Shown: positions 10,481-19,335, counted from the stretch's first letter. The stretch is DNA of 64,000 nucleotides from Actinomycetota bacterium (GCA_030019255.1 JASEFK010000004.1:203387-267386); one strand, 5' to 3'. Numbers and translations are program-made. The notes: a model not told the origin generated them from the letters alone.

Positions 10481-10507
10481 TTTTGTTAAATATTGTTTTT
10501 AACAAAA
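10481..10507 (-). promoter_or_regulatory. Probable MarR operator (perfect inverted repeat)
   Basis: TTTTGTTAAA at 10481-10490 and its exact complement TTTAACAAAA at 10498-10507 are separated by 7 bases. The site lies between the -10 box and the marR start codon, where binding would block transcription. Its size and symmetry suit a MarR dimer. Confidence 0.75.
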
Positions 10508-10517
10508 TTTAGTTTAG

Positions 10518-10547
10518 ATAATAAAAGTTGGGGATGCCCGATGTCAA
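10518..10547 (-). promoter_or_regulatory. Sigma-70 promoter of the marR-RND operon
   Basis: On the minus strand TTGACA (10547-10542) and TATTAT (10523-10518) are separated by 18 bases, close to consensus in a GC-rich genome. The start of transcription would fall near 10511, just before the inverted repeat. Confidence 0.75.
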
Positions 10548-10791
10548 CCCTGGATTTCGCCCGGGGAGACGAATTCTTCCTGCCTCCTTCCCTTCCCTCT
10601 CGGAGTGGCCGATGAGATGGTCATTTTAGACTTTCGGCCCCTGTAGGGTCCGCCTTGACCATGCGGCGCACCGGGTCGGTCATGGCGCGTGGGGTTGCCC
10701 GGAAAGGCCCGGAGGGAGCCAGGCCACGACCTTTCGCCGCCAGGGCCTTTTCTCCAGGGGTTGCGTTTCGCACTCCTTCCCCGGCGTGGAT

Positions 10792-10803
10792 TATCATTAG
10801 TTC
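10792..10803 (+). promoter_or_regulatory. Candidate -10 box of a leaderless mnmA transcript
   Basis: TATCAT at 10792-10797 ends six bases before the mnmA ATG, and there is no Shine-Dalgarno sequence before it. This spacing would start the mRNA at or next to the start codon, as in leaderless genes. No convincing -35 box is visible. The rest of the 10548-10803 spacer shows nothing recognisable. Confidence 0.35.
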
Positions 10804-11892
10804 ATGACTGGCGGGAAGGGAACCAAAAGGGCGGTCGTGGCCATGAGCGGGGGCGTGGATTCCACCGCGGCGGCCATCGCCCTGCTGGAAGAGGGGTACG
10901 AGGTCACGGGGGTGACCTTCGTCTTCGGACGCGGTGGCGACGAGCCCGGCGGCCCCCTCGAGGGGCAGGAGGACCGACAGGTGGAGCTGGCCCGCCGGGC
11001 GGCGGCCGCTATGGGCCTGGAGCACCGGGTGCTTGACCTGCGGGAGGAGTTTCGCGCGCAGGTGATCGAGCCCTTCGCGGCGGAGTACCTGAGGGGAAGA
11101 ACCCCCAACCCTTGCGTGGAGTGCAACCGGCGGGTGAAATTCCCCGCCCTGTTCCGGGCGGCCGAGGAGTATGGGACGGAGTGGGTGGCCACCGGCCACT
11201 ACGCCCGCATAAGGGAGAACCAGGACGGCACCCTCTCCCTGCTCCGGGGAAGGGATGAGAGGAAGGACCAGTCCTACGTGCTCTACCGCCTGGGGCAGGC
11301 GGAACTGCGGCGCTGCCTCTTCCCTAACGGGACGGTCACCAAGGAGGAAGCCAGGTCACGGGTGGCCTCGGGGGGAATTCCCGTGGAGGAGATGCCGGAG
11401 AGCCAGGACATATGCTTTCTCGCCGGGTGGAATTACCGGGACTTCCTCGCCCTGAGCTGCCCGGAGTGCCTGGATCCTGGGCCCATCCTGGACACGCGCG
11501 GCAACCAGCTCGGGGAGCACGAGGGACTGGCCTTCTACACCGTGGGCCAGCGGAGGGGCCTGGGCGTTTCTGCGGCCCGCCCCCTTTACGTGGTGAGGTT
11601 GGACCCGGAGAGAAAAGCGGTGATCTTGGGGGAGAAGGAGGAGGTGCCAGGGACCTGGCTGGAGGCGGAGTCCGCCTCCTGGGTGCGCAGCGGGCCTCCT
11701 GGTAAAGATTTCCATGCCCGGGCCGTGGTGCGCTACAACGCGCCTCCCGTCCCCTGCCGGGTGCGGGTGAGCGGGGAGGGGTTCTCCCTCGAGTTCTCCG
11801 AGCGGGTGTGGGCCATAACCCCTGGGCAGCACGCGGTGATCTACCGGGATGAGGAGGTGCTGGGGGGAGGGGTGATCTCCAGGGGAGGATAA
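10804..11892 (+). CDS. mnmA: tRNA 2-thiouridylase MnmA
   Basis: MnmA adenylates and thiolates uridine 34 of tRNAs for Lys, Glu and Gln, taking sulfur from a cysteine desulfurase relay. The PP-loop AMSGGVDSTAAA is at residues 13-24, the first catalytic cysteine in GRTPNPCVECNRRVKF near residue 103, and the second in ESQDICFLAG near 201; HYARI and GQRRGLGV are further family motifs. The length, 362 residues, is normal. ATG 10804 has no ribosome-binding site but follows a -10-like TATCAT by six bases, so the mRNA may be leaderless. Confidence 0.95.
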   Translation: MTGGKGTKRAVVAMSGGVDSTAAAIALLEEGYEVTGVTFVFGRGGDEPGGPLEGQEDRQVELARRAAAAMGLEHRVLDLREEFRAQVIEPFAAEYLRGRTPNPCVECNRRVKFPALFRAAEEYGTEWVATGHYARIRENQDGTLSLLRGRDERKDQSYVLYRLGQAELRRCLFPNGTVTKEEARSRVASGGIPVEEMPESQDICFLAGWNYRDFLALSCPECLDPGPILDTRGNQLGEHEGLAFYTVGQRRGLGVSAARPLYVVRLDPERKAVILGEKEEVPGTWLEAESASWVRSGPPGKDFHARAVVRYNAPPVPCRVRVSGEGFSLEFSERVWAITPGQHAVIYRDEEVLGGGVISRGG

Positions 11893-12192
11893 CGCGCCTC
11901 GTTGCCCGGGAACCTGGGCGTTTCCGCGGCTTGGGTCCTTGCGGCGTCGAGGGACCGTAAAGGCACGGGAGCGTAAACCCCTTGCCTTAACCGGGCAGGC
12001 GGCGAGCTGCCGAGCGCCCGGGGTTCCCCGGCCCAGCCACGGTTTCGAGATAGCCCCGCTTGTCCCGTTCCGTCGCGCGCGGGATGAAAGCGCGGCGAGG
12101 GACCATGTGCCCGGGTGGCAATCGAGGCACGGCCTTGCGAGCATGCCCTGCTTCCAGGCACCCGGGTAGGAGCCGGAGACCGGCTCGCCTCT
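11893..12192. other. Convergent intergenic region, nothing recognised
   Basis: These 300 bases separate mnmA from the DUF169 remnant on the opposite strand. I see no gene, no clear terminator with a T tract and no tRNA. Confidence 0.5.
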
Positions 12193-12624
12193 TCATCCCT
12201 TCCGACCCGCGTCCCCGTACCGGGCCATGAGGTCCACGAAGGGGAGGCGGTAATTGATGAAGGTCGGTATGGGATAACGGATTCCCCGTTGGCTGGTGGC
12301 CTCCAGCCCTTCCTCCACCCGGTCGGCCCAGGAGGCGGGGAAGGAGAAGAGGAGCTCGTCGTCCTGGGTGGCGGCGAAAACCCGGTCCCCGTTGCCCTGC
12401 AGGGCCACGCGCGGCCTGTCCTCCAGGAATACCCGCACCAGTCCCTCGTTACAGGAACCGCCGATGCCGCCGCAATCCTCCGCCACCCGCTCACCGGTCC
12501 ACCTGCTCACCGCCTGGACGAGGCGCATTATCTGGGCGGGGTTTCCGAAGACCATTATCAGGTGGGGCTCCACCCGGGTGCGGGCGAGCGGGGAGAGGTG
12601 TTCCCAATTTATGCCATCTTTCCA
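12193..12624 (-). pseudogene. DUF169-family C-terminal remnant
   Basis: The frame encodes the C-terminal half of a DUF169 protein: HLIMVFGNPAQIMRLVQAV, then DCGGIGGSCNEG, then LQGNGDRVFAATQDDELLFS and the closing RGIRYPIPTFINY. Family-like sequence continues upstream of the only usable start (GTG 12573, no ribosome site) through a region reading KDGINWEHLSPL to about 12624, and then runs into the end of thiM without an ATG. The N-terminal 100 or so residues of DUF169 proteins are missing. It is most simply a 5'-truncated gene left behind thiM. It might still be translated as a 126-residue protein from GTG 12573. DUF169 function is unknown. Confidence 0.65.
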
Positions 12625-12679
12625 TTTTCTCCCTCCCAGCGCGTGATCCGGTTCCGCCCACGGGCGGAGACGGCCGTTC

Positions 12680-13489
12680 TTAGGAAACGCGCAGGCCTTC
12701 CAGGTCCAGGCGGGTGCTCAGCTCGTAGAGGGCGTTGTAGAGCTCCACGTGGAAGGAGCCGGGCCTCTCGCCGGAGGCCTCCGCCGCTCTCTCCCCCGCC
12801 AGGCCGAAGAGGGCCAGGGCGGCGGCCGCGGCTTCCAGGAAAGGCTCGCCCGCCGCCGCGAGGACGGCGACGGCCGTGGTGGCCATGCACCCCGTTCCGG
12901 TGACCCTGCCCAGCATGGGATGGCCGTTGTTGACGCGCAGGACGCGCGAGCCGTCGCTTATCACGTCCACCTCCCCGGTGACGGCGGCCACGCATCCCAG
13001 CCGGGAGGCGGCGCTCCGGGCCACCGCCTCGGCCTCGCCCCCGGCGGTGATGGACTCCACTCCCCGTATCTCCGCTTCCATGCCCGCCAGGACGGCCATC
13101 TCCGCCGCGTTGCCCCTCACCACGGCGAAGCGGATCTCCTCCACCAGTTTCCGGGCCAGGCGCGTGCGGTAGGAGGTGGCCCCCACCCCCACGGGGTCGA
13201 AGACCACCGGGACGCCGGCGCGGTTGGCGGCCCTGCCCGCCGCCAGCATGGCCCTCTCCAGTTCCGGGTAGGGGGTTCCCATGTTGATGAGCAGGGCTCC
13301 CGCTTGGGAAGCCATCTCCTCCACCTCCTCCACGGCGTGGGCCATCACCGGAAGGGCTCCCAGGCACAGGGTGGCATTGGCCGTTTCGTTCTTAACCACG
13401 TAATTGGTGATGTGGTGCACCAGCGGTTTATGCGCGGCCACCCACCGTAACCTTTCCTCCAGAAAACCGCGACAGTCGAAACTCCCCAC
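12680..13489 (-). CDS. thiM: Hydroxyethylthiazole kinase
   Basis: ThiM phosphorylates 4-methyl-5-(2-hydroxyethyl)thiazole for thiamine salvage. The substrate-binding N-terminus HHITNYVVKNETANATL (residues 25-41), the ribokinase-like core VVFDPVGVGATSYRT, and the catalytic anion-hole loop VTGTGCMATTAVA with its cysteine are present. The length of 269 residues is normal. The start is GTG 13489, preceded by AGGAGGG. No other thiamine gene is adjacent and I do not see a TPP riboswitch upstream; instead the leader carries a tandem repeat beside a -10 box. Confidence 0.93.
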   Translation of the reverse strand: MGSFDCRGFLEERLRWVAAHKPLVHHITNYVVKNETANATLCLGALPVMAHAVEEVEEMASQAGALLINMGTPYPELERAMLAAGRAANRAGVPVVFDPVGVGATSYRTRLARKLVEEIRFAVVRGNAAEMAVLAGMEAEIRGVESITAGGEAEAVARSAASRLGCVAAVTGEVDVISDGSRVLRVNNGHPMLGRVTGTGCMATTAVAVLAAAGEPFLEAAAAALALFGLAGERAAEASGERPGSFHVELYNALYELSTRLDLEGLRVS

Positions 13490-13579
13490 TTTTCCCTCCT
13501 TTAAAGGGCCTGATCTTGCTTATTTGCTACCCCGGGAGCATTTTACCAGTTCAAAACCCTCCAGGTTTTCACTTCCCGG

Positions 13580-13624
13580 TCTGGATACGGTCTCTCCCAT
13601 TCTGGATACGGTCTCTCCATTATA
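13580..13624 (-). promoter_or_regulatory. thiM -10 box with tandem direct repeats
   Basis: On the minus strand TATAAT (13624-13619) is followed at once by two copies of GGAGAGACCGTATCCAGA (13618-13601 and 13597-13580, period 21). The -35 region is poor (TTCCGG-like), so this may need an activator, or the repeats may be an operator pair. The rest of 13490-13781 holds nothing else I can name. Confidence 0.45.
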
Positions 13625-13781
13625 GTCCTGCGGCTTGCATCCGGAATCCATCCCGGCGACCAGTGCTCCATCCTGGACGGGTATCATTTCTTACCTACCA
13701 CGACAAGGTCAAATCCGCATGGTTTCTAGATGCGGTTTCTCCGTTTCCCCTGCATTGCATGCCCCGGGATGGCCTGGATGC

Positions 13782-14492
13782 TTATCCTTTCTTCACCCCG
13801 GTTATTATCCGGTATCCGAATTCGGCGGGGGGCACGGGTAGAACCTCCAGGCCGTGCAGGCCGGCCTCGAGGAAGGCCTGTCGCCAGATCCGGTCGGTGG
13901 TGAAGTATTCGCCCTCTTCCCTGAGAACGGCGGGCAAGTCGCCGAGGTGAAGAAGCATAGTCCGGTACGCCCCATGGTCCAGGTCGTAGAGGGATTTTCC
14001 CACCATCTTGCGGATGATGTCCCGGCAACGGTCCGGGTCCTCGGGAGGACCCTCCACGTCGCAGAACATGTCTGCGTAGACCAGCCTTCCGCCCGTTTGA
14101 AGTACGCGAACTATCTCCCGGGCGCAGAACGGCCTTTCGGACGGCAGCACGTGGTGCAGGGCCAGGTTGGAGAGTACGACGTGGACATGCTCGGCGGGAA
14201 GGGGGATGCGCATGGCGCTTCCCTGGAGGATGTGCACCCGCCCGTTGTCCCGGAAACGGCGCTCGCAACGCTGAACCATCTTCTCCGAGGGGTCCACGCC
14301 GTAGAGCTCGGCGGCGGGGAAGGCCTCCGCCAGGCGGGAGAGGAAGACACCCGCCCCGCAGCCCAGGTCCAGCACCCGCTTTCCGGAGAGGTCGCCGGCG
14401 AGCTTCAGCATCGTGTCCAGGGCCTCCTGGTACATGGGATCCTTGTCAAACAGGCCCTCGTAATCCCCTTCGAACTCGTCCCAGAATCCCAA
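13782..14492 (-). CDS. Class I SAM-dependent methyltransferase
   Basis: A 236-residue methyltransferase of the UbiE/Methyltransf_11 type. Motif I is GKRVLDLGCGAGVFLSRLAE near residue 40, motif II is AELYGVDPSEKMVQRCERR, and motif IV/post-IV is HVVLSNLALHHVLP followed by REIVRVLQTGGRLVYADMF. The substrate is not evident. TTG 14492 follows AAGGAGG by five bases. It stands alone between thiM and glpD on the minus strand. Confidence 0.85.
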   Translation of the reverse strand: MGFWDEFEGDYEGLFDKDPMYQEALDTMLKLAGDLSGKRVLDLGCGAGVFLSRLAEAFPAAELYGVDPSEKMVQRCERRFRDNGRVHILQGSAMRIPLPAEHVHVVLSNLALHHVLPSERPFCAREIVRVLQTGGRLVYADMFCDVEGPPEDPDRCRDIIRKMVGKSLYDLDHGAYRTMLLHLGDLPAVLREEGEYFTTDRIWRQAFLEAGLHGLEVLPVPPAEFGYRIITGVKKG

Positions 14493-14847
14493 CCGGCCTC
14501 CTTCACCGCTTCCTGCTTCTTATGGCCATTATTCCCAGCCCTGACCTGGGCCATTCATTCCGTGAAGTTGACGCAGGCGTACACCGCTTTCCATGGGGTG
14601 GACGGGTCGCTTTTCAACCCTCGTCCGGGCCGGGAGGACGACGGACACGACCGCTTCCCTGCGTGCCGGTTCCCTGATGATCCTTCCGTTGGGTGGAAGG
14701 GGGAACGGCTGATCGGCGAGGCCGGTACCCAGGTCTCTCCCTCCAGCAGAGGCGCCGGGCATCATGTCCCCATCCTTTCACCGTTTTCTTGAAACCCGTT
14801 GTCCTCGACTCCTCCCGGCTTGTCCCGGTCGCTGGATGAAGGAGGGT
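14493..14847. other. Intergenic region, nothing recognised
   Basis: These 355 bases lie between two minus-strand genes. I see no coding frame with a ribosome site, no RNA gene and no obvious terminator. Confidence 0.4.
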
Positions 14848-16500
14848 TCACTCCTCCCGGTAGGCGCGGGAGAGTTCCACCACCCGTCGGTAACTTTCCA
14901 CCTGGCGCCTTTTCTCATCTTCACTCCATCCCAGCTCCCGCCCCAGAAGCTCGGCTACCCTTTCCGCGCACCCCAGGCCCTGCTCCCGGTCCTCGTAAAA
15001 GATGAGGCTGCGGCGTACCATGAAGTCCTCCAGGTTGATCACCATTTCCTCCCGGGCGGAGTAGACCACCTGGGCCTCGATATAAGGTAAGCCCTCGCCC
15101 AACCTGCGGGACAGAGAGGGGTCCTCGGCCATAATGCCCAGTACCCTCAGGGCACCCGTTCCCAGGAGCTGGAGCCTGTGAATGACGTTGTCTTCCAGCC
15201 GTACCTCCCTGGCAAGTCTTTCCAGTCGCCTGGAGAAGTCCCTACCGTCTTTTCCGAAGACGGGAGCGTTCCTGGTGGTGCACCTCGGGATGCCCCGTAT
15301 GCCGTGCCTTTCCTCCAGCCGGCGCACGGCAAGGTCCACCAGCTCCTCGGCCATGGAGCGGGCGGTGGTCAGCTTTCCGCCGGCAATGGAGAGGAGCCCG
15401 GAATGGCTCTCGTAGATGGAATGTTCCCTGGAGACCTGGGATTCCTTGACGTCCTTGCCCCCTCCCTCCAGAACCAGGGGGCGCAGGCCGGCGTAGGTGC
15501 TGAGCACGTCGTCGTAGTCCAGCCGAGCGCGGGGTAGGGCGCGGTTGGCGGCTTCCAGGATGTAGTCCACGTCATCCCGCGAGGCGCGGACGTGGTCGTA
15601 GTCCCCCTCGTAGTCCGTGTCCGTGGTCCCGATGATGGTGAAGTTCCGCCAGGGGACCACGAAGAGCATGCGCTGGTCCCGGGGTGAGAGGATGGGCATG
15701 GCGTTGTAGGCCTTGACCCGTTCCCAGGGCACCACCACGTGGGAACCCTTGGTGGGACGGAGCTTGGGGGCGGCGCCGGGTTCGTCCAGGCGGCAGACGA
15801 AGTCCGTCCAGGGCCCGGTGCAGTTCAGGACCAGCCGGGCCTCGATGTCCAGCTCCCGCCCCCCTATCTCGTCCCGGGCGCGGACACCGCAGACCGCCCC
15901 GTTGCGGCGCAGGAAATCGGTCACCCGCACGTAACTCAGGCAGCAGGCCCCCTCCAGGTGGGCGGACTGGACGTGGGAGAGGGTGAGGCGGGCATCATCG
16001 GTGGCGCAGTCGTAGAACTGGCCTCCACCCTTGAGGCGCTCCCGGTCCAGCTCCGGCTCCACCTCCAGTATGCGCCGGGAGCCGTGCAGCTGGTGATTCT
16101 GCACGTTGCGGAAGAGGGCCAGGATGTCGTAGAGCCACAGGCCCATGGCGATCATAAAAAGGGGGTTCTTGTCCCCTTTGTACACGGGGAAGATGAAGGA
16201 TTGCGGCCACACCACGTGGGGGGCGTTGACCAGCAGGCGCCTCCTTTCCCGGCAGGCCTCGAAGACGAGCTTGAAATCGAATAGCTCCAGGTAGCGCAGT
16301 CCCCCGTGGACCAGCTTGGAGGAACGGGAACTGGTGCCGAAGGCCCAGTCGTTCTTCTCCACCAGCACGGTGGACAGACCCCGGCGGGCCGCGTCGCGGG
16401 CCACGCAGGCGCCGGTGATGCCTCCCCCGATGACCAGGACGTCGAATGTCTCCGCCGTCGCTCTTTTCAGATTCTCTTCCCTGCGCTGCTTCGAGAACAT
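14848..16500 (-). CDS. glpD: FAD-dependent glycerol-3-phosphate dehydrogenase
   Basis: GlpD oxidises glycerol 3-phosphate to dihydroxyacetone phosphate and passes electrons to the quinone pool at the membrane. The FAD-binding N-terminus is DVLVIGGGITGACVARDAA (residues 20-38), followed by VEKNDWAFGTSSRSSKLVHG and GGLRYLELF; RPTKGSHVVV and IIGTTDTDYEGD are conserved family motifs, and a C-terminal helical DAO_C domain completes 550 residues. ATG 16500 is preferred over TTG 16506 because AAGGAG lies seven bases before it. No glpK or glpF is adjacent. Confidence 0.93.
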   Translation of the reverse strand: MFSKQRREENLKRATAETFDVLVIGGGITGACVARDAARRGLSTVLVEKNDWAFGTSSRSSKLVHGGLRYLELFDFKLVFEACRERRRLLVNAPHVVWPQSFIFPVYKGDKNPLFMIAMGLWLYDILALFRNVQNHQLHGSRRILEVEPELDRERLKGGGQFYDCATDDARLTLSHVQSAHLEGACCLSYVRVTDFLRRNGAVCGVRARDEIGGRELDIEARLVLNCTGPWTDFVCRLDEPGAAPKLRPTKGSHVVVPWERVKAYNAMPILSPRDQRMLFVVPWRNFTIIGTTDTDYEGDYDHVRASRDDVDYILEAANRALPRARLDYDDVLSTYAGLRPLVLEGGGKDVKESQVSREHSIYESHSGLLSIAGGKLTTARSMAEELVDLAVRRLEERHGIRGIPRCTTRNAPVFGKDGRDFSRRLERLAREVRLEDNVIHRLQLLGTGALRVLGIMAEDPSLSRRLGEGLPYIEAQVVYSAREEMVINLEDFMVRRSLIFYEDREQGLGCAERVAELLGRELGWSEDEKRRQVESYRRVVELSRAYREE

Positions 16501-16876
16501 CTTCAACTCCTTCTCTCCTGCTCCGTCCTATGAAACATGATAGCCCATGCGGTCCCTTGATGCCTCGGGACCGGACGGGCGGAGCCGCGGACCGGGGGAA
16601 AAGGGTTGCCGCGGTTGCGAGTGCGAAATCGCGAGGACAGCGGGAAATATAGGTTATAATTAATCTACAACTGCCAAGGAAAAGATGGAGGCACCTTCGC
16701 AACACCGCTCAGCAGATCAAGTCGCGCCGTGAGTTTCCAACCCTTTCCAGGGCCTTTAACGGGCGGTTCGGGCGGAGGGCGGTGGGCGGTTTCCGCGGCC
16801 CGGGCGTGGCGGTGAGTCCAACCAGGCGGGCATCCGCCCGGGGTCCCGGGCCCGGCAGGAGAACGGGGGCAGCGGG
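16501..16876. other. Divergent intergenic region between glpD and the histidine kinase
   Basis: This spacer must hold promoters for both strands. A TATAAT at 16655-16660 on the plus strand has no good -35. On the minus strand TTCCTT followed 17 bases later by TATAAC over 16652-16680 is a weak candidate for glpD. No gene or structured RNA is evident. Confidence 0.35.
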
Positions 16877-18187
16877 TTGCGCCAGCAGATCATCCAGGAG
16901 ATAGCCCGCTCCGTGGTCTCGGCGGGCGGGGTGGAGAACATCATCCGCTCCCTGGTGGAGGCCACCGCGCGGGGAACGGGGGCCAGGGGTTGCACGCTCT
17001 TCACCCTGCGCGAGCGGGACGGCGAGCTCGTCCCGCGGGTGAGCTGTGGGATCCGGGAGGCTTACCTGCAGAAGGGCCAGGTGATCGCCGACCATGCCCT
17101 GCGCCAGGTACTGAAGGGCAATCCCCTCTTCGTCTGGGATGCGACCGGGGACCCGCGCATCGTCCGCCGGGAGGAGTTGAGGCGGGAGGGAATCTCCTCC
17201 ATCGTCTTCCTGCCCTTCCGCGAGCGTCGGGGAGTGCGGGGATTGATGCGCCTGTACTTCGGGGAGCCCCGGAAGTTCGACCGCGAGGACCTTGACTTCC
17301 TCAATTCCGTGGCCGAGCTCTGCGGGGCCATCCTGGAGATGGCCGAGGAACGGGAGACGGTGGCCCGGGACGCCGAGGAGGCACGCCGGACCCTGGTGCG
17401 CATGCGGGACGAAAGGCGCCACTTCCTGAGCTTCCTCTCCATGGTCACCCACGACCTCAAGTCGCCCCTGGTGGCGGTCCAGGGTTACCTGAAGATGCTG
17501 CTGCGCAAGGCCTCGGACCGCCTGGACGAGCGCATGCTGCAGGGGATAAGGCGCAGCATCCAGCGCATCGACGGGATGATGGAACTCATAAGCGACCTCC
17601 TGGAGCTCTCCCGCCTGGAGAGTGGCCAGGTGCTGGCGGAGCTCAAGGAGGTCTCCTGGGAGGAGGTGCTGTCCGCGGCGGTGGAGATGGCCCACGAGCT
17701 GGCCGACCCGAGGGGCATACACGTGGTCTCCGAGATACAACACCCCCTGCCGGAGGTTTTCGCCTCGGACATCCGCCTCCAGCAGCTCATCCTCAACCTG
17801 GTCTCCAATTCCGTGCGCTTCACCCCGCGGGGAGGCCGCATCACCATAAGGGCTCGCCGGGAGAACGACCAGGTGGTGGTCAGCGTGGAGGACGAGGGGA
17901 AGGGCATCGAACCCGAGAAACTGCCCCACATCTTCGAGGAGTTCTTCAAGGGGGATCCCGAGTCCCCGGAGGGGACCGGGCTCGGGCTCAGCATATGCAA
18001 GCGCATCGTGGAGATGCACCACGGTGAGATATGGGCGGAGAGCCCGGTGCCCGAGACCGGCAGGGGGACCAGGGTCACCTTCACCATCCCCGTAGGCGTG
18101 ACCTGCGACCTGGAGGACCGCTGGAAGATGGGCGAGGCGGGTGAGGGGGCCCCGTTCAAGGGCAGTGCGGGGGCGCGGGGCTCATGA
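16877..18187 (+). CDS. GAF-domain sensor histidine kinase
   Basis: A cytoplasmic two-component kinase with no transmembrane segment. A GAF domain occupies residues 15-160. A linker coiled coil leads to the HisKA helix with the phospho-accepting histidine in SMVTHDLKSPLVAVQGYL near residue 193. The HATPase domain has the N box LILNLVSNSVRFTPRGG, the G1 box VEDEGKGIEPEKLPHIFEEF, and the G2 box EGTGLGLSICKRIVE. TTG 16877 is uncertain; the frame is open further upstream without a better ribosome site. A receiver-only regulator follows 327 bases later and is the likely partner, although it may have its own promoter. Confidence 0.88.
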   Translation: MRQQIIQEIARSVVSAGGVENIIRSLVEATARGTGARGCTLFTLRERDGELVPRVSCGIREAYLQKGQVIADHALRQVLKGNPLFVWDATGDPRIVRREELRREGISSIVFLPFRERRGVRGLMRLYFGEPRKFDREDLDFLNSVAELCGAILEMAEERETVARDAEEARRTLVRMRDERRHFLSFLSMVTHDLKSPLVAVQGYLKMLLRKASDRLDERMLQGIRRSIQRIDGMMELISDLLELSRLESGQVLAELKEVSWEEVLSAAVEMAHELADPRGIHVVSEIQHPLPEVFASDIRLQQLILNLVSNSVRFTPRGGRITIRARRENDQVVVSVEDEGKGIEPEKLPHIFEEFFKGDPESPEGTGLGLSICKRIVEMHHGEIWAESPVPETGRGTRVTFTIPVGVTCDLEDRWKMGEAGEGAPFKGSAGARGS

Positions 18188-18514
18188 GGAGGGACAAGGC
18201 ATTGGTCGTCAAGGTGGTGGGCCCGGAAACCGTTGCGGACGATGGGGATGCGAGGCCTTCCCTGCCGGTTCCCCTCCCGGGGCGATGGAGGGGCCGGGAA
18301 ACGACGGTGGTGATGGGGACTGGATGATTGTCTTTCTGGTTCCCACCCGCCGAGTTCATTTGGCCGTGGAGATCACGGTGGTATAAGTTTAAGAACACGC
18401 TCGTGCGGCTGTGGGAAGAACGATCAAATTCCCGTGAGCGCCGAAATCGAGCCCGCACGTCGGGCTTGAGGTGGAGCCCAGGCGTACAGGACGCGGCATA
18501 GACGGAGGTGCGCG
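18188..18514. other. Spacer between kinase and response regulator
   Basis: Apart from the promoter at 18360-18387, I see only a short weakly supported frame of 47 codons from ATG 18184, with no recognisable product. Confidence 0.35.
18360..18387 (+). promoter_or_regulatory. Candidate promoter of the response regulator
   Basis: TTGGCC at 18360-18365 and TATAAG at 18382-18387 are 16 bases apart, 128 bases before the gene. This would allow the regulator to be expressed apart from the kinase. Confidence 0.4.
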
Positions 18515-18904
18515 ATGCAGAAAAAGATCCTTCTGGCCGACGACGACCCCGATGTGGTGGAAGTGGTCTCCATGCTCCTCGAGGACGAGGGGTATGAGGT
18601 GGTGACCGCCAAGGACGGTGCCGAGGCCCTGGAGAAGATCAAGCTGGAAAACCCGGACCTCATCATCCTGGACCTACTCATGCCCCACGTGGACGGCTTC
18701 GCCGTCTTCGACATGCTGCGCGATCCCCGCTACGAGCGCTGGTCCAAGATCCCCGTGGTCATCCTGACCTCGGTGCGGGAGGAAGTGAGCAACCGGCGCT
18801 ACGAGCTGGAGACGGGGCGCAAGATGGACTACGCCGCCTACCTGGAGAAGCCAGCGGACCCCGATGAGCTCCTGGAAACGGTTTCCAGGCTGCTCTCCGG
18901 GTAA
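18515..18904 (+). CDS. Single-domain response regulator (CheY-like)
   Basis: A 129-residue receiver domain with no output domain. The acidic pocket is LLADDDPDVVEVV, the phospho-acceptor aspartate is in LIILDLLMPHVDGFAVFDML (near residue 53), the conserved threonine is in VVILTSVREE, and the lysine is in AAYLEKPADPDELL. A loop of about ten residues between beta-4 and alpha-4 (SNRRYELETGRKMD) is longer than in CheY. It may relay phosphate from the upstream kinase to another protein. Confidence 0.92.
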   Translation: MQKKILLADDDPDVVEVVSMLLEDEGYEVVTAKDGAEALEKIKLENPDLIILDLLMPHVDGFAVFDMLRDPRYERWSKIPVVILTSVREEVSNRRYELETGRKMDYAAYLEKPADPDELLETVSRLLSG

Positions 18905-18915
18905 TGAGCCTCCAT

Positions 18916-19310
18916 GGGGTCAGGTCTTGAATTTTGATACCCCCGGGGGTATATGAGGTAAGGGGCCGCTGGGTAATGGTCTGGCTCTTTTACTTCTTCC
19001 GGAAAAGGCCGGGATTAATTGTCTCGCTCGCCTCCACGAAACGTCCCCGGAAAGAGGAAACGGTGCCAGGAGGGCTCGCTGCGACCGACCCGGTCGGCCC
19101 CGGAGTGGGAAGTTGCAGGAAGGGGATTGCCCGTGCGGGCATTTCTTGCCGGCATAGCCGGAGAACTCTGCCGTTAACCACGCAGGGAGCCGGAAGGAAA
19201 AGGGGCTGAACCCCGCAATCTCTCGCGGGAAAGAAAAAGGGCTGATTTAGAAATATACCGAATGTGGTTGGGAAATGAAAAGGGACTGACCCCAAGGTAT
19301 TGATGGGGAA
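18916..19310 (+). repeat. Dispersed repeat element, copy B
   Basis: The left end (18916-18936) is identical to copy A at 1790, followed by the same GATACCCCCGGGGGTATAT core, the shared block CTCGCTCGCCTCC, and the 35-base block at 19068-19102. The interior differs by insertions relative to copy A. The right part contains AAAGGGACTGACCCC near 19280, which may be a boundary. As with copy A, it sits directly after a gene's stop codon. No coding capacity is evident in the 431-base gap. Confidence 0.75.
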
Positions 19311-19335
19311 AGGGAAAGGGGCGGGCCATCGAAGT

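Noticed and set aside
13490..13620. TPP riboswitch upstream of thiM
   Set aside because: I could not find the conserved CUGAGA or the paired core elements on the minus strand; the leader is short and holds direct repeats instead.
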